Source: Rhineura floridana
Lineage: Eukaryota > Chordata > Lepidosauria > Squamata > Rhineuridae
Direction: 5' to 3'
DNA length: 64,000 bases
Assembly (NCBI RefSeq): GCF_030035675.1
Contig: NC_084482.1
Location: 225,847,943 to 225,911,942, forward strand
Both the position numbers and the translations under genes were made by a program. Of this stretch, positions 55,945 through 64,000 are shown piece after piece (position 1 is the first letter of the stretch; the number at the start of each line of letters is the position of its first letter). The notes under the pieces were generated by a model. It was not told the DNA's origin and searched no databases. It saw only the letters and a list, made by a program, of their open reading frames with translations.

Positions 55945-57955
55945 TAATTTATTAATTATTTATTAATTAAACTTATATACCGCCCGACTAGCAATAGCTC
56001 TCTGGGCGGTGAACATCAAAAAATACAATAAAATTACTCAATCTCATAAAACAGAATATATAAAAACTGTACAAACTGAAATCAGATTACAACAATTTAA
56101 AATTAAATTAACTTAAATTAAAATGCCTCAGAGAAGAGGAAGGTTTTAACTTGGCGCCGAAAAGATGATAGTGTCGGCGCCAAGCGCACCTCCTCGGGGA
56201 GACTGTTCCATAGTTCGGGGGCCACCACTGAGAAGGCCTAGATCTTGTCACCACCCTCCGGGCCTCCCTATGGGTTGGGACCCAGAGGAGGACCTTCGTA
56301 GTAGACCGTAGTGAACAGGCGGGTTCATATCGGGAGAGGCATTCCGACAGATATCGTGGTCCCTCGCCGTATAAGGCTTTATAGGTTAATACCAACACTT
56401 TGAATTTTGCCCGGAAGCATATGGGAAGCCAGTGTAGGTGAGCCAGAACAGGTGTTATATGCTCAGACCGCTTGGTTCTTGTTAGCAGTCTGGCCGCTGC
56501 ATTTTGCACTAGCTGTAGCTTCCGAACCGTCTTCAAAGGTAGCCCTACGTAAAGCGCGTTGCAGTAGTCCAGACGCGAGGTTACCAGAGCATGTACCACT
56601 GATGTGAGGTCTTCGTTACTCAGATAGAGACGTAGTTGGGCTGCCAACCGAAGTTGGTAGAATGCATTCCGGGCCACCAAGGCTACATGAGCCTCGAGTG
56701 AGAGGGAAGAGTCTAAAACAACTCCCAGACTACGAACCTGCTCCTTTAGGGGGAGTGTAACCCCGTCCAGGACAGGGTATATATCCACTATCTGATCAGA
56801 GAAACCATCCACCAACAGCATCTCAGTCTTATCAGGATTGAGTCTCAGTTTGTTAGTGCTCATCCAGTCCATTGTCGCGGCCAGGCGATGGTTCAGCACA
56901 TCGACGGCCTCACCTGAAGAAGATGTAAAGGAGAAGTAGAGCTGCGTGTCATCAGCGTACTGATGACAACGCACTCCAAAACTCCTGATGACCACACCCA
57001 GCAGCTTCATATAGATGTTAAAAAGCATGGGAGACAAAACTGAACCCTGCGGGACCCCACATTGGAGAACCCACGGTGTCGAGCAATGTTCCCCAAGCAC
57101 TATCTTCTGGAGACGACCCGCTAAGTAGGAGCGGAACCACTGCCAAGCAGTGCCTCCGACTCCCAACTCCACCAGCCTCTCCAGAAGGATACCATGGTCA
57201 ATGGTATCAAAAGCCGCTGAGAGATCAAGGAGAATCAGCACAGTTACACTCCCTCTGTCTCTCTCCCGACATAGGTCATCAAACAGGGCAACCAAGGCTG
57301 TCTCAGTGCCAAAACCAGGCCTGAAACCCGATTGAAATGGATCTAGATAATCGGTTTCATCCAATAGCGCCTGGAGCTGGTCAGCAACCACTCGTTCCAA
57401 GATCTTGCCCAGGAATGGAACATTCACCACTGGTCTGTAGCTGCTGAAATCCTCTGGGTCCAAGGAAGGTTTTTTCAGGAGTGGTCTCACCGCCGCCTCT
57501 TTCAGACAGCCAGGGACCACTCCCTCTCGTAAAGAGGCATTAATCACTTCCTTGGCCCAGCCAACTGTTCCATCCCTGCTAGCTTTTATTAGCCAAGAGG
57601 GGCAAGGATCCAGCACCGAAGTGGTTGCACGAACCTTGTCCACGTCCTCGAACTGAACCAACTGAAACTCATCCAACAAAACATGACGAGACTGTGCTCC
57701 GGACACCTCATTAGGATTAACTGCTATTAAGTGGGAGTCTAGGTCCCGGCGAATGCAGAAGATCTTATGCTGGAAGTGCTCAGCAAACTCATTACAGCGG
57801 GCCACCGATGTATCTACCATGTCCTGTAGGCCTGGATGGAGTAGGCCTTGAACCACTCTAAAAAGCTCCGCTTTGCCCCTATCACCCATCTGATTGATAA
57901 CAGGCCTACCTTGGAACAAGTCTGTGTCCTTTTAGCGGGCACGGATATTTTTATA
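55945..57955 (-). mobile_element. L2 LINE, 5'-truncated, antisense, inserted in the LINE above
   Basis: 3' end at the left ('ttatttattaattaaactt', 'ataccgcccgactagc', 'ctctctgggcggtg'), with coding part on the complement and 5' truncation near 57955. The host LINE's C-terminal codons continue on both sides, so this came later. Confidence 0.9.
56108..57919 (-). CDS. L2 LINE ORF2, reverse transcriptase part, open 603 codons
   Basis: One uninterrupted frame. Reverse-transcriptase blocks in order: VRPLLKKPSLDPEDFSSYRPV, DPFQSGFRPGFGTETALVAL, LLDLSAAFDTIDHGILLERL, GVPQGSVLSPMLFNIYM, catalytic YADDTQLYFSF (about codons 318-328), NPDKTEMLLV, then the L2 C-terminal domain (RLDYCNALYVGLP, QNAAARLLT, HLHWLPI, VLTYKALYGEGPRYL). 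The N-terminal APE-type endonuclease is lost by 5' truncation, so it could not move itself. The first Met is arbitrary; the frame enters from the truncation point. The absence of stops implies a young insertion. Confidence 0.88.
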   Translation of the reverse strand: MFQGRPVINQMGDRGKAELFRVVQGLLHPGLQDMVDTSVARCNEFAEHFQHKIFCIRRDLDSHLIAVNPNEVSGAQSRHVLLDEFQLVQFEDVDKVRATTSVLDPCPSWLIKASRDGTVGWAKEVINASLREGVVPGCLKEAAVRPLLKKPSLDPEDFSSYRPVVNVPFLGKILERVVADQLQALLDETDYLDPFQSGFRPGFGTETALVALFDDLCRERDRGSVTVLILLDLSAAFDTIDHGILLERLVELGVGGTAWQWFRSYLAGRLQKIVLGEHCSTPWVLQCGVPQGSVLSPMLFNIYMKLLGVVIRSFGVRCHQYADDTQLYFSFTSSSGEAVDVLNHRLAATMDWMSTNKLRLNPDKTEMLLVDGFSDQIVDIYPVLDGVTLPLKEQVRSLGVVLDSSLSLEAHVALVARNAFYQLRLAAQLRLYLSNEDLTSVVHALVTSRLDYCNALYVGLPLKTVRKLQLVQNAAARLLTRTKRSEHITPVLAHLHWLPICFRAKFKVLVLTYKALYGEGPRYLSECLSRYEPACSLRSTTKVLLWVPTHREARRVVTRSRPSQWWPPNYGTVSPRRCAWRRHYHLFGAKLKPSSSLRHFNLS

Positions 57956-58352
57956 ACTAGATAAGTGGCAAACTTCGCTTTTGCAGCTGGGAAAATTAGA
58001 GCCAAGTTTCAAAAGAATGTAGGATCCTGAATAGTGGTTGTTAGTGTAGAAATGTTTCATTTGGTCGGTCTCCACCTCTTCATACATGTTTTAGTATCCT
58101 TGATTGTACAGGACTGTATGAATATTGGTTTTTAATTTAAAATTTTAATCCTTTTAATCCCTAACCCTTTCATATTTACTATTAATATTTGTATTCTGTT
58201 TTGTTATTTGTATATCATTGCGGCGGCCTTTGGTCATGAGCAATGAAGTATTACCTACCTACCTACCATTCATTATCACAGAAAAGCAAAACCATTCTAA
58301 TAGTAGGATGGTACATTCCTCAGATATCTGGATATTTGAAAGAAATGCAATT

Positions 58353-58595
58353 CACTAATAGGCAAAAACCCTTGAGGTTTAAGAACGTACCTGTAGCAAA
58401 CAGACATTTCTATCAAACATTAAAAAGCAGGGAAATTGGGCAGCTATAGTAAATGCACCAGGGGAGCAGAGACCTGACCTCCTGTCTGAGATATTGGACT
58501 GCCCTACAAATTTGTAAATATGCAAATACAATTTGGGTTGGTCTGTCACAGTGCAGTCCACTTCCTGTGTAGCTTGGAAGAATTTGGTAACAGGT
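58353..58595 (+). repeat. Solo arm of the long-TIR element, unit II
   Basis: Counterpart of 23459-23705 (starts CACTAATAGGC after AATT). Downstream, near 58680, the sequence switches to the context found at ~26200 of unit I. Confidence 0.65.
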
Positions 58596-59164
58596 GGATA
58601 CTGTGTGCTGTACTTGATGTCCTTTTGGACACAGCAAAATGGCCAGGTTGTAGCCCTAAATCACCAGTTTGGGCCGACTCAAATCACATATTCAACTGTA
58701 CACTATAGCCAGCGGGGATTTTTCACATTCTGCAGTGTTAATATCCCCCGCATGCCATTCTGATGCTTCTCATAACCTCATTTCAAAACAAAACCTTACA
58801 AAACTTATAGTTCTGAACTCAGAAACACTTGCTTAACAACCTCTCAATTTTCATGGCGATACACAAAACAGTCAGAGAGAATCGAGAGTTCACAGTCTAA
58901 AAAGAGGGAAAAAAACTCAGAGCCCTTTTGGACTTTTTTCTGCCAGAGTTCCCATAATCTGTTGAAATTCATTAAAAATCAGCCATGTTCAAAGGGTACC
59001 TGTAATTGTAATATTGACCTTGCCCCATCCTCTGACCTCCATCTTCTGCAGTTTAAAAGTTAAAAAAATGCCTGGCTGATTTTTAATTAATTTAAGAAAT
59101 GCTCAGTAAGGACCAACTGTCTGTGTTGTAAAAGCCTCACAGCTACACCTAACTTGATCTCACT

Positions 59165-59560
59165 TGAGACAGTCCTGGCTTCCCCCAAAGAATCCTGGGA
59201 AGTGTAGTTTGTGAAGGGTGCTGAAAGGAGACTCCTATTCCCCTGAGAGAGCGCCAGTGGCCAGAGTGGTTTAACAGTCAGCCACTCTGATTGAAGGTCT
59301 TTGAGGGGAACAGGGCGTCTCCTAGCAACTCTCAGCACCCTTCACTAACTACACTTCCCAGAATTCTTTGAGAGAAGCCATGATCGGCTTTGATCCATGG
59401 GTTTGGGAGAAGCCATGATAAATTGTTTTAAATTGTTTTTAAAAGATGTGTTTTTAAATTTGTATATTTGTTTTTCATGTTTTTAGTTATTGTAAACCGC
59501 CCAGAGAGCTTCGGCTATGGGGTAGTATATAAATACACTAAATAAATAGATAAATAAATA
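59165..59560. mobile_element. hAT-type MITE and L2 tail, unit II
   Basis: 59165-59395 is the counterpart of the MITE at 26755-26985. 59410-59560 is the L2 3' end matching 27000-27150 ('taaaccgcccagagagctt'). Confidence 0.72.
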
Positions 59561-59819
59561 ATGATTGTCCAAAGTGTAATAGAGGTCTGGTGTGGATATG
59601 GCCAGGGACAGCTTTGTTTTAAATTTGGGTGGGAGGTAGGGTTGCCAGGTTCAGGGCCTGAGACTGATCCTGTATCTTTAAGAGAAGAGAAAGTCAGCCA
59701 AGTGCAGGTATTCTTGCAACATTGTAATGGGAAAAACCACAAGGTAGAATTCTCCCTTCCCCCAGCACAACTTTGAAAGATACAGAAGACGTCTTGGTTG
59801 GCAGGCCCAGCCTGGTCAG

Positions 59820-60170
59820 TTTTACCTATCCTAACCATGATTGCAAAGGCGTAAATCTGATTCAACTCAGTAATCATACAAATGATCAGACCTGCCTTTT
59901 CCCTCTTTCCCCTTTCCTCTCCCTTTCTCCTCCCCTCCCCTCTTCCTTCTTCTGCCTCCCCTGCCCACTCCAGCCCTCCGTCCCTCCCCCGTCAGTTTTA
60001 CCTATCTTAAGCATGATTTCACAGGAGTAAATCCCACTGAACTCAATAAACATGCAAATGACCACATCTGTCCTTCTCCCCTCCCCCTCCTGCCTGCTCC
60101 CATCTCAGTCCTCCCCTCTGCCTTTCCATCCCTCCCTCCTCCTCCTCCCTTCCCCATCCCCTGTGGTCAG
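59820..60170 (+). repeat. Tandem repeat, ~175-bp unit, unit II
   Basis: Two units matching 27410-27760. The third unit resumes at 60630 after the insertion at 60175-60630. Confidence 0.75.
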
Positions 60171-60174
60171 TTTA

Positions 60175-60630
60175 TAATAATAATAATAATAAATTTTATT
60201 TCTAGGCCGCCTATCTGGCCGCACAAGCGGCCACTCTAGGCGGCGTACAAGATAAAGTAAAATGCAACATACAAACTACATAAAAACCCAAGAACTACAA
60301 TATAAAACGAAACCGAACCCACCCATAGCTAAAACCAATGGCACCCAAAAGAAAACAAAAACAAAAGACAAAAACCCAGGCCACCTCAGCCAGCCGGCTT
60401 ATGTATCCCTCCAAAGAGGGACAGGTGATGGAAATTAGTCACAGCTGGCTGGGTACCTGGGACCTGGTCCTGCAGGAGGCACGTCTGCCAGGCAGCAGTC
60501 CCACTGGGAAGGGTGGTGGAGGTGGTGTTCCAACAGCAGCAGCAACAGCAGCAGCAACAGCAGGCTCTCCTTCCCTGGGTGGCGATGTTCTCCTTCTTCC
60601 TGCAGGCACTGGGTCTCCCAGGCCACCTCA
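60175..60630 (-). mobile_element. LINE 3'-end insertion, unit II only
   Basis: Starts with (aat)n and 'aaattttatttctaggccgc', then an A-rich region and a stretch with a (cag/caa)n run (60528-60565). Unit I has uninterrupted repeat here (about 27763). It looks like an antisense, 5'-truncated LINE whose 3' end ends in (att)n; family not identified. The CAG run yields spurious poly-Ala/Leu/Cys frames. Confidence 0.6.
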
Positions 60631-60767
60631 CCTATCCTAAGCATGATTGCTGGGTGTGTGTGTGTAAATCCCACTGAACTCAATAAGCATGCAAATGTTC
60701 AATCTATTCTCAGCAAACTTGCACAGGATCCCATTTCTTACCTCCCGGATTAAAAAGCAGGGAAATT

Positions 60768-62107
60768 CAGTAATAGGCAAAAAACCTTGCAGTTTAAGAA
60801 TGTACCTATAGCCCACAGATATTTCTATCAAACTTTAAAAAGCAGGGAAATTGGGCAGCTATAGTGAATGCACCAGGGGAGCAGGAGACCTGACCTCCTC
60901 TCTGAGATATTGGACTGCCCTACAAAGTTGTCAAAATGCAAACACCATTTGGGTTGGTCTTTCACAGTCCAATCCACTTGCTGCGTAGCTTGGAAGAATT
61001 TGGTAACGTGCCTCTGAGCACATGGTGAGTTGTGGCAACACCTGTAATCAGCCCAAATAATAGAAAGAAGATATGTCCTGTGCTGATCTTGTTTTAGCAG
61101 GGGTGAAGCAACATTATTAAGACAGCTGATATAGTTCAGATGGTCACTTTAAATATGTCTCATCTACTTTGCAATTTTAGTGAAGTTTCCTATAGGAAAT
61201 CATTGCTTTTATTTCTATGACTATGTGAAGTACAGCAACACTTTGCAAAATTTTTACTAAAGAAACTCCAAACATAATTGTGGAATAATGGCACTGACTT
61301 CTGCAAAATAGTCTCCAGTAGACCTCAGAAGTGTCTCAATTTGCACAAGAGAAAACAGTGGGAGGTGAAATATATTCTAGCAAAATTCTAGGTGTGCTCT
61401 ATGTTTTTAATTGACTGTGCCCACCTTGCCTTAAATAAAGTGGTTTAAACATAGCAGGGTGAAAATATGAATCCTCTTTTTCCCAACAGCTAGAGTCATT
61501 GCTGAAGTAGCAACATATTGTAATCAGTCTGATTTTACTTCAAACTGCCGTTTCAGATTCAACTGTTAATGCACCCAAAATAGAAATAGAACATAACCTC
61601 CAATATCAAACACAAAAGGCTGTCTTCGCCATCACATGACAATGACCAATAAAAAGGCTTTGAAATTAATAAAAATACATTTGACACAGATTTCTAGGAT
61701 GAATAAGGAGGGTGGGGCATTTTCTGGTTTAGATTCCCTGCAGAAACATTAGTAACACAGGAACGAAGCAAAGTAAGAAGAATACCAACAAACATACAAA
61801 AATATAGTTCTCCATCTTTGGAGATGGCAGGTGTTGCCACCACTCACCATATGCTCAGAGGCATGTGTTACCAAATTATCCCAAGCTACACAGCAAGTGG
61901 ATTGGACTGTGAAAGACCAACCCAAATTGTGTTTGCATTCTGACAAATTTGTAGGACAGTACAATATCTCAGAGAGGAGGTCAGGTCTCCTGGTTCCCTG
62001 GTGCATTCACTATAGGTGCCCAATTTCCCTGCTTTTTAAAGTTTGACAGAAATATCTGTGGGCTATAGGTACATTCTTAAACCACAAGGTTTTTTTGCCT
62101 ATTAGTG
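60768..62107. mobile_element. Long-TIR DNA transposon (CACTA/Chapaev-like?), unit II, uninterrupted
   Basis: 1340 bp. TIRs of about 270-290 bp beginning CA(C/G)TAATAGGCAAAAAACC and ending with GCCTATTAGTG. AATT flanks both ends (60764-60767 and 62108-62111). The core of ~770 bp is AT-rich with no long frame, so non-autonomous. This copy shows the empty CR1 site at about 60935-60948. Confidence 0.75.
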
Positions 62108-62114
62108 AATTATT

Positions 62115-62425
62115 ATATGTTTGCGTATGCCGATTTCAGCCTATTCTCCTAGATCTGTATGTATAATGTAAGCTACATGTAACATATGCGTATATAGTGA
62201 AGCATGTTTCCACAAAACTGATATATTTTAAAACTCCAACACAGGGCAGAAACAGGTAACCTCTCTTCTGAAAGCGAGGTCCTTAATTTGCCCCAGTAGC
62301 CCAGAGGCTGGTGACCAGATATGGGCAGAAGTTGGAAGCTGATTGGACAATTTATTTAAAATACATCAGCAATAGACCAGTGTGTGCATCTCAATTTAGG
62401 AAAGATGTGAGCATAAAGAAAGCAA
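62115..62425 (+). repeat. Dispersed repeat R1, unit II
   Basis: Counterpart of 33540-33850, directly right of the long-TIR element as in unit I. Confidence 0.65.
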
Positions 62426-62553
62426 AGAGAAATATCTTCTGGATATTTGAATGTAGAGAAGCAGGTCATTGTGTTTCATCCCTGATCCAATCATTTCTCT
62501 GTGCCTTGAAATCCTAACAGGTTTTTCCTTTTCTTTCTTATTTGCCCAAACAG

Positions 62554-64000
62554 GTGAAAGGCAGGAAAAAAGCATTATATGGATTCCTTTGTGGTGTCTT
62601 TGTAAACAAGCAAGCACAAAGTGGGAAAAGAGACATCTGGGAATAGAAGTGACTTAAAAGGCAGAAGAAAAATCAATGAAAGAGGAAATCCTGTACTTTG
62701 TAGGACGCTGTTATCGATGAACTCTGGATCCCCTAGGAAGATCACTAAGGGAAAAGAAAGGGAAAGTGTCCAGTGTAGGAGAAAATATTAAAAAATAAGC
62801 CCAAGTAAAATTGTGGCACCTACAAGGGGAAAAAACATATCAATGCATGGAGTGTGAAAAGTGTTTCAACTCTCACCAGCTTACTCCACATGAAAGAACC
62901 CATATAGAACAGAAAGCATATGAGCACAAGGAATGTGGAAAGAGGTTCAGCATGAGCTCTCACCTTATTTTACATCAAAGAACTCAGACGGGGAGAAATG
63001 ATATGAATGCATGAGTGTGGAAGAAGCTCCAGTCAGAAGGGCCACCTTACTCAACATAAATGTGTGCATGCAGAGGAGAAACTGCATGAATACCTGTAGT
63101 GTGGAAAGTCCATCCGTATAAGAACTCAGCTTACTTTATATCAAAGAACCCATACAGGGAAGAAAACGTATATATGTACTGAATGTGGAAAGAGCATCAG
63201 CATGAGAAATAAGCTTACTTTACATCAAAGAATCCACACAGGAGAGAAACTATATAAATGCATAGAGTGTGGGGAAAACTTCAGTGGTAGAAGTGTTCTA
63301 ACTGTACGTCAAAGAATCCACACAGGAGAAAAACCCTATAAATGCATAGAGTGTGGGGAAAACTTCAGTGGTAGAAGTGTTCTAACTGTACATCAAAGAA
63401 TCCACACAGGAGAAAAACCCTATAAACGTGCAGAGTGTGGAATGAGCTTCAGTCAGCGGCATCACCTTACTTCACATCACAGAACCCACACAGCGGAGAA
63501 GCCATATAAGTGTCTGGAGTGTGGAAAAAGTTTCAGTTCTAGTCAAAGCCTAGCTTCCCGTCACAGAACCCATACAGGGGAGAAGCCATTTAATTGTCTG
63601 GAATGTGGAAAGAGTTTCAGTCACAGTCATAGCCTTTCTTTACATCAAAGAACCCACACAGGAGAGAAACCATACAAATGCATAGAGTGTGGCAAGAGCT
63701 TCAGTCAGAGCCAACACCTTACTTCACATCACAGAACCCATACACAGGAGAAGCCATATAAGTGTCTGGAGTGTGGAAAGTGTTTCAGTTGTAGTAAAAG
63801 CTGTTCTTTACATGAAAGAACCCACACAGGAGAAAAACCCTATAAATGTGCAGAGTGTGGAATAAGTTTCAGACAGAGGCCACACCTTACTTCGCATCAC
63901 AGAACCCATACAGGGGAGAAGCCATATAAGTGTCTGGACTGTGGAAAGAGTTTCAGTCACAGTAGTAGCCTTTCTTTACATCAAAGAACCCATACAGGGG
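62554..64000 (+). CDS. C2H2 zinc-finger final exon, unit II, running off the window
   Basis: Acceptor 'tttgcccaaacag' (ends 62553), then the same decayed linker and ruined first fingers as unit I (62560-63100, with stops). From about 63103 the frame is open to the window end; the first ATG in it is 63202. About ten fingers are visible, in the order [12 protein letters not shown] (twice), RAECGMSF (first Cys lost, as in unit I), [43 protein letters not shown]. The first seven match unit I in order; the later ones are rearranged, and [12 protein letters not shown] resembles a finger of the 24343 fragment. Partial because of the window edge. As in unit I, the upstream KRAB exon is broken. Confidence 0.82.

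Larger units (their letters stand above)
54342..58264 (+). mobile_element. Non-LTR retrotransposon with 10-bp target duplication, split by L2
   Basis: Bounded by accattcatt (54332-54341 and 58265-58274), ending in a (tacc)n 3' tail; unit I has the empty site near 23366-23376. 5'-truncated within the reverse transcriptase: IPIHKQGSDSDPK, the AGFIKGKSTMDHCLTL block, then after a frameshift the GVRQGGLLAPFLFNFY and catalytic YADDLALIS (about 54935-54960) blocks. Next come the thumb and C-terminal part (LLYGAEIWGY; MPTALLTGRYDNIPIYLRCC; CNSGKVEDILHYLLSCPLYKDL). The C-terminus resumes after the L2 near 57965 (VANFAFAAGKIRAKF). At least two frameshifts. The clade (Vingi or another I-group family?) is uncertain. 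Confidence 0.85.
51525..64000 (+). repeat. Segmental duplication unit II
   Basis: Colinear with unit I (20603-36260). Runs off the right edge inside the zinc-finger array. It lacks the region equivalent to about 23790-26210 of unit I and the CR1 at 28080; it has extra LINEs at 54342-58264 and 60175-60630. Confidence 0.88.

Noticed and set aside
60338-60683. Poly-Ala, poly-Cys and poly-Leu frames
   Set aside because: They come from a (cag/caa)n run inside a LINE-type insertion that unit I lacks.

Overview
The window looks like a stretch of squamate reptile (lizard-type) nuclear genome. The case rests on its repeats: RTE-BovB LINEs, the tRNA-derived SINE with a BovB-like 3' end (Sauria type), CR1/L3-like LINEs ending in a 'ttatgttctt' microsatellite, L2 tails of the 'ccgcccagagagctt' type, small hAT and Tigger-like MITEs, and a Ty3/gypsy element. 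The host content is one rapidly evolving C2H2 zinc-finger (KRAB-ZNF type) cluster, all on the + strand. Its arrays are final exons, most of them broken, set in repeat-rich introns. No bacterial-style operon, CRISPR array or rRNA gene is present. All similarity statements come from reading by eye.

Layout. 1-3.8 kb: repeat debris, including a Tigger-like MITE (228-474) and an antisense CR1 split by a SINE. 3.85-13.2 kb: three related copies of one zinc-finger module. Copy 1 (5374-5970) is a pseudogene, copy 2 (9442-10787) has a long open array of 13 fingers, and copy 3 (12131-12570) is a fragment; BovB, CR1 and L2 pieces separate them. 13-20.6 kb: intergenic repeats, a SINE with clean target duplications (17252-17643), a large imperfect palindrome with a GC-rich core (17866-19229), and a 1.37-kb segment bounded by ~190-bp inverted termini (19229-20602).

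20.6-36.3 kb is duplication unit I and 51.5-64 kb is unit II. Each holds a short coding exon (ATG plus 5 codons), a degenerate KRAB-A exon with the same in-frame TAG in both units, an intron full of repeats, and a zinc-finger exon (33973-35870 in unit I; 62554 to the window edge in unit II). The units differ by datable insertions. Unit I has a near full-length CR1 (28080-32350) whose empty site survives in unit II. Unit II has a non-LTR element (54342-58264) with a 10-bp target duplication, itself split by an antisense L2 with an open 603-codon frame. Unit I also carries an extra ~2.4 kb containing another zinc-finger fragment (24343-25460).

36.6-45.5 kb, between the units, is a nest of elements. 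A SINE is split by a broken Ty3/gypsy element (36739-43754) that has three LTRs and an integrase upstream of its reverse transcriptase, and a second SINE next to it is split by an L2. 45.5-50.5 kb: repeats, an inverted BovB duplication and one isolated zinc finger on the - strand. 50.5-52.1 kb: GC-rich, promoter-like DNA leading into unit II.

The strongest leads for a second look are the gypsy pol order with its tandem divergent LTRs, the KRAB exon dead at the same codon in both units, the 1.34-kb long-TIR (CACTA-like) element present in both units, and the palindrome and TIR-bounded segment at the edge of unit I.
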